Source: JBDWFY01 sp039976075 (GTDB taxonomy: Bacteria > Pseudomonadota > Alphaproteobacteria > Rhizobiales > Stappiaceae). Taken from it: 64,000 nucleotides of DNA. The position numbers and the translations under genes are program-made. The stretch is taken from assembly GCA_039976075.1 (NCBI GenBank), contig JBDWFY010000022.1, forward strand, positions 434,001 through 498,000, in the 5' to 3' direction. The notes under the pieces were generated by a model. It had not been told where the DNA came from and made no database searches. It saw only the letters and a program-made list of their open reading frames with translations. Positions 18,013-26,879 of this stretch are shown here, in pieces (the stretch's first letter is position 1; every line of letters starts with the position of its first letter).

Positions 18013-19547
18013 GCTGATAGCTCCGGAAGGTCGATCCCTGAAGAAGCCACGATGTCGGTTGATGAAACAAGCTGGCGTGCTGTTGCAAGATCGGTGGCAA
18101 GATAGCGATCATCGGCGATGGCAGCCACTTTTTCACGTAAGCAGATGATGACCGATTGAAGTGGTTTGCTGGTCGCAAGCGGCGCCCGGAATTCAATGCC
18201 CTGCGCCGCGCACATTAATTCTACACCGAGGATTTGATTAAGATTGGCGGTCATTCTCAACAGACGCCGTGCCCCGTGCGCGGCCATGGAGACATGATCT
18301 TCCTGATTGGCGCTTGTTGGCGTGCTGTCAGTGACACATGGATTGGCCAGATGCTTGTTTTCACTCATCAATGCCGCCGTGGTCACCTCCGCAATCATCA
18401 GTCCGGAATTGAGACCTGGATTGGGAGTTAGAAACGGTGGCAGATCATGGTTCAAGGCCGGATCGACCATTAGCGCTATCCGACGCTGTGCAATGGCTCC
18501 GATTTCAGAGATGGCAAGAGCGATCATATCGGCGGCAAAACCAACCGGTTCAGCATGGAAATTACCACCTGACACGATAATTTCGGGCTGGGTCAGAACC
18601 AGCGGATTGTCGGTCGCAGCATTGGCTTCAATTTGCAGAGTTGCGGCTGCCTGTCGAAGCACATCCATGGCGGCGCCGGTTACTTGTGGCTGGCATCGAA
18701 TGCAGTAGGGGTCCTGGACGCGTGTATCGCCTTCTATGTGACTGCTTCGAATGATCGATCCGCTCAACAAAGACCTGATGGATGCGGCGGCTTCAATCTG
18801 TCCCCGATGACCGCGCAACGCGTGAATTTCCGGTTGTGTGGGAGCGGTAGATCCCATGATCGCATCGGTCGACATCGCGGAGGTCACCAGCGCATTTTGC
18901 GCTGCACGCCAGGCTTCGAAGAGACCGGCCAGCGCAAATGCGGTTGAAAATTGAGTGCCGTTTATAAAGGCAAGACCTTCCTTGGGGCCTAAAGTGATGG
19001 GTGACAGATCAGCTTTTTTCAATGCTTCTGCACCGGGAAGAACTTCGCCGTCGAACTCAGCCTCTCCTTCCCCAATCAGCACTGCGGTCATATGCGCCAG
19101 TGGCGCCAAATCCCCCGATGCACCGACCGACCCCTGCGCTGGAATTACGGGGATAACGCCGCTCGCAAGCATGTTTTCCAACAGTTCGATGAGGTCCCAA
19201 CGGACGCCCGATGCTCCTCGGCCAAACGATAATAGCTTGAGGGACATCATAAGCCGCACGATTGTGTTGGGAACTGCATCGCCAACGCCACAGCAGTGGC
19301 TCAAAATCAAATTGCGCTGCAGCGTTGCCCCGTCTGATGGCTCAATTTTTATGCTGGCCAGTTTACCAAAACCGGTGTTCACGCCGTAAACGGGTTCATT
19401 TCCGGCTGCCACAAGAGCTATCCGTTTTGCGGCGTCCTCAACACTTGAGCGGCATATGCGATCCAGTTTAACGGTCGTCGCGTTCCAGTAAATATCTGCC
19501 AGTTGAACCAATGTTACGGCGCCCGGGACCAACGTTAATTCACCCAC
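18009..19547 (-). CDS. hutH: Histidine ammonia-lyase
   Basis: A 512-residue lyase that removes ammonia from histidine to give urocanate. The self-made MIO cofactor would come from A143-S144-G145 in VGASGDLAPLAH. The active-site tyrosine lies in YGVNTGFGKLAS near residue 54. The gene starts 13 nt before the end of hutI and overlaps hutG, so the operon is translated as a coupled series. It has normal length and no missing motif. Confidence 0.97.
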   Translation of the reverse strand: MGELTLVPGAVTLVQLADIYWNATTVKLDRICRSSVEDAAKRIALVAAGNEPVYGVNTGFGKLASIKIEPSDGATLQRNLILSHCCGVGDAVPNTIVRLMMSLKLLSFGRGASGVRWDLIELLENMLASGVIPVIPAQGSVGASGDLAPLAHMTAVLIGEGEAEFDGEVLPGAEALKKADLSPITLGPKEGLAFINGTQFSTAFALAGLFEAWRAAQNALVTSAMSTDAIMGSTAPTQPEIHALRGHRGQIEAAASIRSLLSGSIIRSSHIEGDTRVQDPYCIRCQPQVTGAAMDVLRQAAATLQIEANAATDNPLVLTQPEIIVSGGNFHAEPVGFAADMIALAISEIGAIAQRRIALMVDPALNHDLPPFLTPNPGLNSGLMIAEVTTAALMSENKHLANPCVTDSTPTSANQEDHVSMAAHGARRLLRMTANLNQILGVELMCAAQGIEFRAPLATSKPLQSVIICLREKVAAIADDRYLATDLATARQLVSSTDIVASSGIDLPELSA

Positions 19548-20758
19548 GGTTCGCCTCCAATGATCCGTTTTTCAAGTCCGTTGAAGCCGATGCGATAGGA
19601 AAGTTCCGCCGGATGTTCCACGTTCCAGACGGCCAGATCGGCCCGCATCCCCTTGGCGATTGTTCCCCTGTCAGAAGCGCGCAAAGCCAGGGCTCCGTGG
19701 CGCGTTGTGCCCGCGAGTGCTTCTTCCGGTGTCATACGGAATAGCGTGCAAGCCATATTCATGGTCAGCAAGAGGGAAGAAAGCGGAGAAGAACCCGGAT
19801 TGCAGTCGGTAGCCAATGCCATTGGCACATTGTGTTTGCGCAGGAGACCTATCGGCGGCATCCGTGTCTCACGCAGCGTGTAGAACGCTCCTGGCAATAT
19901 AACGGCTGTCGTCCCGGCCGCAGCCATCGCTCGGACGCCCTCTTCATCCAGATACTCAATGTGATCTGCAGACAGGGCGCCATAGGATGCGGCTAAGCGG
20001 GCGCCACCCAGATTGGAGAGTTGCTCGGCGTGAAGCTTGGTCGGCAGTCCAAGCTCTTTGGCAACATCGAAGACGCGTGCGATCTGAACGGGTGAAAACG
20101 CAATCTTCTCGCAGAACCCATCGACGGCATCGACCAGTCCCTCCTTATGAGCCAAACGAAGCGTGGGAATGCATATTTCGTCAATATAGCGATCGCCGTC
20201 GCCATCAAATTCATCGGGGACCGCATGAGCACCCAAAAAAGTGGTCACAACCTCGACATTACGAACTTCCGCAACTTTGCGTGCGGTTCGCAGCATCTTA
20301 AGTTCTGTATCCTGATCCAGACCATAACCTGACTTGATTTCAATGAGGCCAACCCCCTCCGAAATCATTGCATCCACTCGGAGCAACGTATCAGCCAGCA
20401 GGGCGTCTTCGCTGGCCATCCTTGTGGCCTTGACGGTCGAGACGATGCCCCCGCCTGCTCTGGCAACGTCTTCGTACGACGCTCCTTCCAGCCGCATCTC
20501 AAATTCTTTTGCGCGATTTCCGCCTGAAACAATGTGGGTGTGGCAGTCGATCAGAGCAGGCGTAATAAGACGGCACCCAACATCGTGGTTTTTTAGCGAG
20601 CGATACGCCTTTGGCAGACCAGAGGAAACTCCAACCCACGCCACGATTCCATTTTCGACCACGATGGAAGTGTTTTCCATCAAGCCATAGGCTGTCGAAA
20701 CATCTGCTCCCATCGTTGCCACGTGGCGACTTGTCAGAATGTAGGCATGTTCTGTCAT
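19535..20758 (-). CDS. hutI: Imidazolonepropionase
   Basis: A 407-residue amidohydrolase-fold enzyme that opens the imidazolone ring to formiminoglutamate. The metal ligands begin with LIDCHTHIVSGG near residue 72 and continue in FLGAHAVP near 175, KLHAEQLSN near 240 and ATDCNPGSSP near 315. It is the promoter-proximal gene of the minus hut operon, with a HutC box 52 nt upstream that is shared with divergent hutF. Confidence 0.97.
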   Translation of the reverse strand: MTEHAYILTSRHVATMGADVSTAYGLMENTSIVVENGIVAWVGVSSGLPKAYRSLKNHDVGCRLITPALIDCHTHIVSGGNRAKEFEMRLEGASYEDVARAGGGIVSTVKATRMASEDALLADTLLRVDAMISEGVGLIEIKSGYGLDQDTELKMLRTARKVAEVRNVEVVTTFLGAHAVPDEFDGDGDRYIDEICIPTLRLAHKEGLVDAVDGFCEKIAFSPVQIARVFDVAKELGLPTKLHAEQLSNLGGARLAASYGALSADHIEYLDEEGVRAMAAAGTTAVILPGAFYTLRETRMPPIGLLRKHNVPMALATDCNPGSSPLSSLLLTMNMACTLFRMTPEEALAGTTRHGALALRASDRGTIAKGMRADLAVWNVEHPAELSYRIGFNGLEKRIIGGEPWVN

Positions 20759-20810
20759 GGTTCACTGAATTAAATGGTTGCAAAATAGAAGCCTAATCCT
20801 TTAGATTTAA

Positions 20811-20824
20811 TATGTCTATACATA
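20811..20824. promoter_or_regulatory. HutC operator between hutI and hutF
   Basis: TATGTCTATACATA is a near-perfect palindrome containing GTCTATAC, which fits the published HutC-subfamily consensus GT-M-TA-K-AC. It lies 52 nt before hutI and 11 nt before the preferred hutF start, so one bound repressor could control both directions. Identical copies occur at 31020 and 31898. Confidence 0.8.
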
Positions 20825-20835
20825 ATGGATTCTTT

Positions 20836-22203
20836 ATGAGTATTTTCTCCAATCGCGCCTGGCTTTCATCTCGCTGGCACAACGATGTTCGTCTCACGAT
20901 TGCCGACGGCAGCATCGCCGCGGTTGAAACCTCAACCAGGGCTCAGCTGGGCGATGTGCGGGTCGATTGTCTGCTGCCGGCCCTGGCAAATCTTCACAGC
21001 CACACTTTCCAGAGGGCTATGGCCGGGATGACGGAGGTCCGAGCTGCGGGACAGGATAGCTTCTGGACATGGCGTACACTGATGTACAAGTTCATGGATC
21101 ATCTGACTCCGGAACAGATCGAAGCCATTGCTGCCTTGGTTTTTATGGAGATGCAGGAAGCCGGATATGCCTCCGTCGGAGAATTTCACTATGTTCATCA
21201 TCAACCGGGTGGCGCCCGTTATGAAGATCCGGCTGAGCTTTCCGCGCGCATCATGGCCGCCGCCGCACAAACCGGCATTGGCCTGACGCTCCTGCCCGTT
21301 CTTTACAGCTACGGCGGCGCCAACAAGGCACGTCTCAATGGCTGCCAGCTCAGGTTTGGAAATTCTGTTGATGAATTCTCTTCCCTCGTGGATGCAGTAA
21401 AATCAACTGCAGCAGGCATGACTTCCGATACTCAAGTGGGGATCGCTCCTCACTCTCTTCGCGCCACGGCTCCGGATGAATTGGCGGAAATAGTATCGCG
21501 TTATCCCGACGGACCCATCCATATTCATATCGCTGAGCAGCCCAAAGAGATCGAAGATATTGAAGCTTGGCTGGGCATGCGCCCCATTGAATGGATATTG
21601 CAGAACCAGAGTATCGATAAAAAATGGTGCATGATCCACGCCACCCACATGACGAGGGCCGAAACAACGGATCTGGCAAAATCCGGTGCTGTTGTCGGCC
21701 TGTGTCCGATCACGGAGGCCAATCTGGGTGATGGACCGTTCAATGGCCCTCAATACCTGCAGGCGGGTGGTTCATTTGGCGTGGGTTCGGATTCCAACGT
21801 TCGCATTTCGCTTTCCGAAGAGTTGCGCACTCTGGAATACTCGCAGCGATTGCGGGACATTAGCCGGAACATCATGGTCAGCGCGTCGGGTTCCGTCGGT
21901 CGGACTCTGTATCTGGGGGCGGCAGAGGGCGGTGCACAGGCGTTGCGACGAAACTCGGGTCGTATTGAGGCAGGCCAACTCGCCGATCTCGTGGCAATCG
22001 ATAGCTCGAACCCGTATTTGTGCGGCCTCAACCCCGATCAACTCTTTGACGGTCTGTGTTTTGCAGCGGATGATTCCGTTGTGAGCGATGTATGGTCCGC
22101 CGGGCGGCATATGGTGAAAGATGGACACCATATTCACCGAGATCAGATCGTAAAGACGTATTTGGTAGCCATCAAACAGCTTGTGGGCAGTTTGACCAAT
22201 TAG
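20836..22203 (+). CDS. hutF: Formimidoylglutamate deiminase
   Basis: A 455-residue amidohydrolase that converts N-formimino-glutamate to N-formylglutamate and ammonia. The metal motif LANLHSHTFQRAMAG lies near residue 50, and WCMIHATHMT and GSDSNVRISL follow. An in-frame ATG at 20812 lies inside the HutC operator, so I take the ATG at 20836 (MSIFSNRAWLSSRW) as the true start. Only a weak GGAT precedes it. HutF with HutG defines the non-transferase branch of histidine catabolism. Confidence 0.93.
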   Translation: MSIFSNRAWLSSRWHNDVRLTIADGSIAAVETSTRAQLGDVRVDCLLPALANLHSHTFQRAMAGMTEVRAAGQDSFWTWRTLMYKFMDHLTPEQIEAIAALVFMEMQEAGYASVGEFHYVHHQPGGARYEDPAELSARIMAAAAQTGIGLTLLPVLYSYGGANKARLNGCQLRFGNSVDEFSSLVDAVKSTAAGMTSDTQVGIAPHSLRATAPDELAEIVSRYPDGPIHIHIAEQPKEIEDIEAWLGMRPIEWILQNQSIDKKWCMIHATHMTRAETTDLAKSGAVVGLCPITEANLGDGPFNGPQYLQAGGSFGVGSDSNVRISLSEELRTLEYSQRLRDISRNIMVSASGSVGRTLYLGAAEGGAQALRRNSGRIEAGQLADLVAIDSSNPYLCGLNPDQLFDGLCFAADDSVVSDVWSAGRHMVKDGHHIHRDQIVKTYLVAIKQLVGSLTN

Positions 22204-22334
22204 GTAAGTCCCCTGTAACCGTGATTGTTTCAGCAAATTGGACGCCGGCACACCTGAGGGATCACATCACTGCCATTTTCCGCAATGATGCTGCTTGGCG
22301 TAATTGCTGAGGGAATGTTTCTCCGAACCTCGAT

Positions 22335-22348
22335 TATGTATATACTTA
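22335..22348 (+). promoter_or_regulatory. HutC operator upstream of hutC
   Basis: TATGTATATACTTA contains GTATATAC, which fits GT-M-TA-K-AC. It differs from the three other boxes in the window at the centre and in one outer position, so binding may be weaker, as is common for autoregulation. It ends only 4 nt before the hutC start codon. Confidence 0.65.
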
Positions 22349-22352
22349 AAAT

Positions 22353-23102
22353 ATGGACGCAAGAATCAAAAACAGATCGAATGACAAAAAGAGTGAAGCT
22401 CACTCCCTGCATCATCGTATCCTAAACGAAGTTCAGGAAAATATAGTTTCAGGAAAATGGCCACCCGGATTTCGCATACCCTTCGAAACGGAAATGGCCA
22501 AGGAATATGGTTGTTCCCGAATGACCGTGAACAAGGCCTTGACCCAGCTTACCCGCGCAGGCCTCCTGGTAAGACACCGCAGGTCAGGCACTTTTGTTAA
22601 GGCGCCCCAGTCGCTTTCCGCAGCCTTGGAAATCACGAACATCCGAAAGGAAGTGGAGGATTCTGGCAAGGAATATTCCTATGCACTGATGAAGGATGTT
22701 GTGCGCGACTGTGCAGAGGCAGATTTTGAGCGGCTGGAGCAAAAACCTGCCAGCAAAGTCAGAGAAATGATATGTTTGCATTCAGCCAATGGAACGCCAT
22801 TTTGCTACGAAGAGCGGATCATCAACATGGACGCCGTTCCGGAAATTGAAGATGTTTCGTTTGATCTTGAGTCCGCTGGCGCGTGGATGCTGGACAGAGT
22901 TCCCTGGAATTCAGCTGAACACCAAATCATAGCCTGTGCGGCGTCGGACACTGTCGCCGATGCCTTGGACATTGCCCCAGGCACCGCCTGTCTTGTCGTC
23001 GAACGCAGAACCCAGAATGATCTGGGTTACGTTACCTGGGCCAAGTTATCTTATGCTGGCGATAATCATCGGCTGTTCGCGACGTTTACGCCAACCGGTT
23101 AA
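22353..23102 (+). CDS. hutC: Histidine utilization repressor HutC (GntR family)
   Basis: A 249-residue GntR regulator. The winged helix is at about residues 20-85, with FETEMAKEYGCSRMTVNKALTQLTRAGLLVRHRRSGTFV split by the recognition helix. The C-terminal UTRA-type ligand domain ends with DLGYVTWAKLSYAGDNHRLFATF, as in HutC proteins that sense urocanate. There is no obvious ribosome binding site, and the operator sits right before the ATG, so a leaderless or near-leaderless transcript is possible. It is convergent with the APH-fold kinase gene. Confidence 0.92.
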   Translation: MDARIKNRSNDKKSEAHSLHHRILNEVQENIVSGKWPPGFRIPFETEMAKEYGCSRMTVNKALTQLTRAGLLVRHRRSGTFVKAPQSLSAALEITNIRKEVEDSGKEYSYALMKDVVRDCAEADFERLEQKPASKVREMICLHSANGTPFCYEERIINMDAVPEIEDVSFDLESAGAWMLDRVPWNSAEHQIIACAASDTVADALDIAPGTACLVVERRTQNDLGYVTWAKLSYAGDNHRLFATFTPTG

Positions 23103-23117
23103 TGTCCCCGGCAACAA

Positions 23118-24458
23118 TCACAGTCGTGCTAACACTAGGTCTTCATCATTTCTGAGCGGGTCAATCTGCGCCAAAAATTCTGAAAACACTGTGCTACCGG
23201 TTTCCGGTTTGCTTCCCGCCATGGCCACAATGAGAAAGGCGATCGTAGATGAGATGACATTGTGTCGGTCGGAACCCGCACGAAGGTTCATCACCAGGGC
23301 AGGGCACATGGCGAAAGCTGATCGGAGGGTCTCCTGCCAGGTCGGTGGCAGCATGGAGCGCTCATTGAGGTGTTTCAGAAACGGCTTCCAGAAAGACTCG
23401 ATTTTTGCATTCAGCAAGCCTTGTCTGATGCGGCTCAGTTCCCAGTTCGTATCAATCCTTAAAATGCCATGCTCATAACGTGCATCAGCGTCATAGCAGA
23501 GGGCTGCTTCTTCTGCATCATATAGCCAAAACGGATGCGCAAAAATGTTATGAAACGTTGCCTTGACCTCGGCCAGAAGCGAAGGAATATGTTCGCCGGC
23601 AAAAGCAGGATCAAAGTAGGAGAGTGTGGGCGTGTCAGACCCGGTTTCAAACCACACATTGGCATTGTGCGCATCGCCGTGCGCAACAAACCCTCCGGCC
23701 TCAGCCAAGTTTTCGGGGTTCAGGTTATGGTGGGCCGCCGCAAAGATTTCACCGAATGTTGACGCCATCATCTGACCGTTCAACACCAGCGCAGCCGCTG
23801 AAAATTCCTGCCATGACAGGCTGCAACCATTCAGGTTGAATGTCTGCTCGACGTAAAAATTCCTGTACCGCCCGCCGGGACTTCGGCCTGTCTTTGGGTC
23901 GACCAGCCGGTCGTAAAATAAATGATGTATCGGTTCTTCGGCGACCTGTTCCCTCGTTACGGGATGGAGCGTTTTAACCGCCACCTTCAGGATCGCCTCA
24001 TTGAGTGTTCGTTCGGCATCGATGGCACGGTCTTCTTCAATCCGATTGGGGTGCCTGTCCAATTCGATCAGCACATCCGAAAACCGTTTATCTTGTCGTT
24101 TCCGGTAAACCAGTATCTGCTCGCCTGGCAGGGTGGACGTCATCAGCGGCAGGTCGACGGGTAATTTCGCTTTGGCGATTATATCAGCGCGATAATACTC
24201 ACCCTTCATGTCTTCTTCGCCTTCCTCCTGATGGAATTTGAAGAAGTACGAATTTCCCTGGGAATTGAAAAATCCATTCAGCGAATTCAGTGAATACTGA
24301 TCGTAATTTATTGCAAGATCCGAGACGTCGATTTCAAATGTCTCCTGCAAAAAATCAACAAGCGCTGCCACTGCGGTTTTTTCGTCGTGCTTGGCCAAAT
24401 TTCTAATGTGGGCGGTTCGCGATCGCAGCTTGGATCCGTGGGTGTTTTCATCGCTCAA
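23118..24458 (-). CDS. Small-molecule kinase with aminoglycoside-phosphotransferase/choline-kinase fold
   Basis: A 446-residue protein with kinase landmarks: K74 in YFFKFH as the likely ATP lysine, E87 as its partner, the catalytic loop HGDAHNAN at 260-267 and the metal-binding D283 in YFDPAF. This is the pattern of APH, choline and homoserine kinases. The substrate is unknown. It overlaps the alcohol dehydrogenase gene by ATGA and is the last gene of the HutC-boxed operon, so it probably phosphorylates an intermediate of that pathway rather than an antibiotic. The long insert between 95 and 255 has no feature I can name. Confidence 0.65.
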   Translation of the reverse strand: MSDENTHGSKLRSRTAHIRNLAKHDEKTAVAALVDFLQETFEIDVSDLAINYDQYSLNSLNGFFNSQGNSYFFKFHQEEGEEDMKGEYYRADIIAKAKLPVDLPLMTSTLPGEQILVYRKRQDKRFSDVLIELDRHPNRIEEDRAIDAERTLNEAILKVAVKTLHPVTREQVAEEPIHHLFYDRLVDPKTGRSPGGRYRNFYVEQTFNLNGCSLSWQEFSAAALVLNGQMMASTFGEIFAAAHHNLNPENLAEAGGFVAHGDAHNANVWFETGSDTPTLSYFDPAFAGEHIPSLLAEVKATFHNIFAHPFWLYDAEEAALCYDADARYEHGILRIDTNWELSRIRQGLLNAKIESFWKPFLKHLNERSMLPPTWQETLRSAFAMCPALVMNLRAGSDRHNVISSTIAFLIVAMAGSKPETGSTVFSEFLAQIDPLRNDEDLVLARL

Positions 24459-25513
24459 CGAGCTGCTCCTGACGGCTTCATCCCGTCACTGACAATGTCA
24501 TTGTCATCATGAACGACAATCATCGTTTTGATGCCCGCTGACTTGCCGTCTGATAGTGCCTGATAGGCGTCCGGTGTGTCCTCCAGTGAAATTTTTGAAC
24601 CGATCAATTCCGCAAACTTCTCGGGCGCCTTTTCGATCATGTCGAGAGCCACCGGTAGTTCATCGGAAAATGCGTGGCACCCAATAATCGATAGCTCTCG
24701 TTCAACAAGGTGCACAGGATCAACCGCGAAATCTCCCGTTCCAATTCCCACCAAACCGATGGTGCAGCCGACCATTTCCGCCACCAGTTTTGAGATCACG
24801 CCCACGTTGCCGGTCGTGTCCAGTATAAAGCGGACAGGCTTTCCTGCCGGATTATCGAATTGGTTGAAACCGTTCAGATCCGTTCTCATCGCACCGGTAA
24901 GTTTGTTGATTAGGCACTCGCGCTGCTTGTTGACGTCACTGACCACCAGAGGCCTCTTGGAATGGTAACGGGATGCAACGGCGCTCAGGGCGCCGATCGG
25001 GCCACACCCGATAATCAGCAACGGCTCCGTATCCGGAATCTGCAACCGCTTCAATGCATGCAATGCGACCGCGAGCGGTTCCGCCAGGGCTGCGATATCC
25101 AATTGGGTATCTTCGCTGCACTTGAGTAGCAGGTTTGCCGGCAGGACCGCGAATTCGGCAAACCCGCCATCTATCACTTCGCCAACAAAACCCAGATTAT
25201 TGCACAAATGTGCCTGATCCAGACGGCAGTTATTGCAGGTTTGGCAATAGTATCGCGAGTCCGCGATGACCTTGTTGCCAATTTCCAGTCCAGCGACATT
25301 GCTGCCAACGGCGTCCACCCAGCCAGAAAATTCATGACCGACAACAGATGGTCTTCTTGATATCCATTGTCCCGTTTTGAAATTGTGGATGTCCGAGCCG
25401 CAAATACCGGCAAACGCCACACGGACCCGGACCTCACCTGGTCCTGGTTCGGTTGGCTTGTCGACCATTTCATATCTGACGTCGAGCGGATTATGGAGCC
25501 GGATCGCCTTCAT
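24455..25513 (-). CDS. Zinc-dependent medium-chain alcohol dehydrogenase
   Basis: A 352-residue MDR-family dehydrogenase of the sorbitol/threonine/idonate type. Catalytic zinc residues are in GICGSDIHNF and GHEFSGWV near residues 37-65. A structural zinc lobe follows (cysteines in YYCQTCNNCRLDQAHLC near 90-105). The nucleotide fold has IIGCGPIGALSA near 170. It would oxidise a secondary alcohol with NAD(P). It starts 1 nt after the HisD-like gene ends and overlaps the kinase gene, so it acts in the same pathway. Confidence 0.88.
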   Translation of the reverse strand: MKAIRLHNPLDVRYEMVDKPTEPGPGEVRVRVAFAGICGSDIHNFKTGQWISRRPSVVGHEFSGWVDAVGSNVAGLEIGNKVIADSRYYCQTCNNCRLDQAHLCNNLGFVGEVIDGGFAEFAVLPANLLLKCSEDTQLDIAALAEPLAVALHALKRLQIPDTEPLLIIGCGPIGALSAVASRYHSKRPLVVSDVNKQRECLINKLTGAMRTDLNGFNQFDNPAGKPVRFILDTTGNVGVISKLVAEMVGCTIGLVGIGTGDFAVDPVHLVERELSIIGCHAFSDELPVALDMIEKAPEKFAELIGSKISLEDTPDAYQALSDGKSAGIKTMIVVHDDNDIVSDGMKPSGAAR

Positions 25514-25514
25514 G

Positions 25515-26843
25515 TCAGTCCTTGCTCAGATATTTGTCACGCATCGGCGATACTGCATTTCCGTGAGATGAAAATCCTTCGTAGCGGGCAAGCACATGCG
25601 CATGGCCCGCCATTTCAGCATAAGCGGGCTTGGTGACGTATCCGATGGAACTGCATTTCACAAAGTCATGCACGGAAAGCGGCCCAAAGGTTCTTGCACC
25701 CCGGCTTGTGGGTAGAACTGCATTCGGTCCAAGAGCGAAATTGCCGATCGAAATCGGGGTATGGGGCCCCATCAATATCTCGGCCGCTTCTGTGATATGC
25801 CCCAGATGTTCGAAGGGTTCTGTCGACAGCAGTTCCAAGTGCTCCGGTGCATAGTCATTGATGAATTTGTAGCTCTCTTCAATCGAGGATGTCAGGATAA
25901 TGCCCCCTGCATCACCGCACAAAACCGCAGAAGAGAACGCGACCCGTTGTTCGGTCATGTTGGCCCAGTGCTCCGGCAACGCCGCCAGGGCTTCCTCTGC
26001 AACCCTTCGAGAATGAGTGACCAGGTATGCCGAACTGTCCGGACCATGTTCGGCCTCTATCAAAAGGTCCAGTGCGGCCAGTCCACCATGAACACTGTCG
26101 TCAGCAAAAATGATGGCTTCGGAAGGGCCAGCCGGCAGGCCCGGATCAATGATTCCGGTCAGGCGTCGCTTGGCTGCAACGACCCAGGGGCTTCCTGGGC
26201 CAACAATTTTGAGAGCCGGTTTGATGGTTTGTGTACCAAACGCCGCTGCCGCAACCGCTTGCGCACCGCCACATTTATACACGGTTTCAACACCGGCAAT
26301 ACGGGCGGCAACAAGGGTCGCCGCATCGACTGATCCATCCGGCGACGGCGGTGTGAATATGGCAAGCTCAGGCACTTCAGCGACAACACCCGGTACAGAC
26401 GTCATCATAGTAACAGATGGAAACGACCCCTTGCCGCGTGGAACATACAGAGCAACCGATTGGATCGGCGTATACCGGTCTCCTGCAAACGCGCCAGGCC
26501 GTATCTCCTTCATCCACATGGCTTCGGGTTTTTGCTCCTCGTGAAATGTCCTTATGTTTGCGATGCCGTACCCAATGGCTTCAATCACATCGTTTTCAAC
26601 AGCGTTGAAGGCAGCATCAAATTCGGCTTCGCTGGCTTTCAGGGTCGCAGTCGTAAGTGGCTTGGCGCCGTCAAAGTCCTGACCGAAACGGACCAGTGCT
26701 GCATCCCCTTCGTTTTTCACCGCCTCAATGATGAGATCGACTTTTTCGATGAAACCGGACAAGTCCCCTTCCGATCTCTTCATCAGCGCCGAGTACTCAG
26801 CAGGACCGAGATTTTTGGTTTCATAAAAAGATACAGATGACAT
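25515..26843 (-). CDS. Histidinol dehydrogenase-family protein (catabolic paralogue)
   Basis: A 442-residue HisD-family protein. The family core is evident (VALYVPRGKGSFPSV near 130, GLPAGPSEAIIFAD near 235, YAPEHLELL near 331 with catalytic E334/H335). The zinc site is altered: aligned to E. coli HisD ligands Q259, H262, D360, H419 the residues are E263, H266, N368 and H427. It is therefore unlikely to be the biosynthetic enzyme. The family also contains sulfopropanediol dehydrogenase (HpsN). The ATG at 26843 has GGCGG 7 nt upstream and is preferred to 26861. It lies in a transporter operon preceded by a HutC box, so oxidation of an amino alcohol or imidazole alcohol for catabolism is likely. 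Confidence 0.85.
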   Translation of the reverse strand: MSSVSFYETKNLGPAEYSALMKRSEGDLSGFIEKVDLIIEAVKNEGDAALVRFGQDFDGAKPLTTATLKASEAEFDAAFNAVENDVIEAIGYGIANIRTFHEEQKPEAMWMKEIRPGAFAGDRYTPIQSVALYVPRGKGSFPSVTMMTSVPGVVAEVPELAIFTPPSPDGSVDAATLVAARIAGVETVYKCGGAQAVAAAAFGTQTIKPALKIVGPGSPWVVAAKRRLTGIIDPGLPAGPSEAIIFADDSVHGGLAALDLLIEAEHGPDSSAYLVTHSRRVAEEALAALPEHWANMTEQRVAFSSAVLCGDAGGIILTSSIEESYKFINDYAPEHLELLSTEPFEHLGHITEAAEILMGPHTPISIGNFALGPNAVLPTSRGARTFGPLSVHDFVKCSSIGYVTKPAYAEMAGHAHVLARYEGFSSHGNAVSPMRDKYLSKD

Positions 26844-26879
26844 CGAATTTCCGCCTTTCATGCGCCGGCAGGCGAGTGA

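Noticed and set aside
25515..26843. Biosynthetic histidinol dehydrogenase (hisD)
   Set aside because: The zinc ligands are changed and the gene sits in a transporter/dehydrogenase operon behind a HutC box, so the biosynthetic name was not given.
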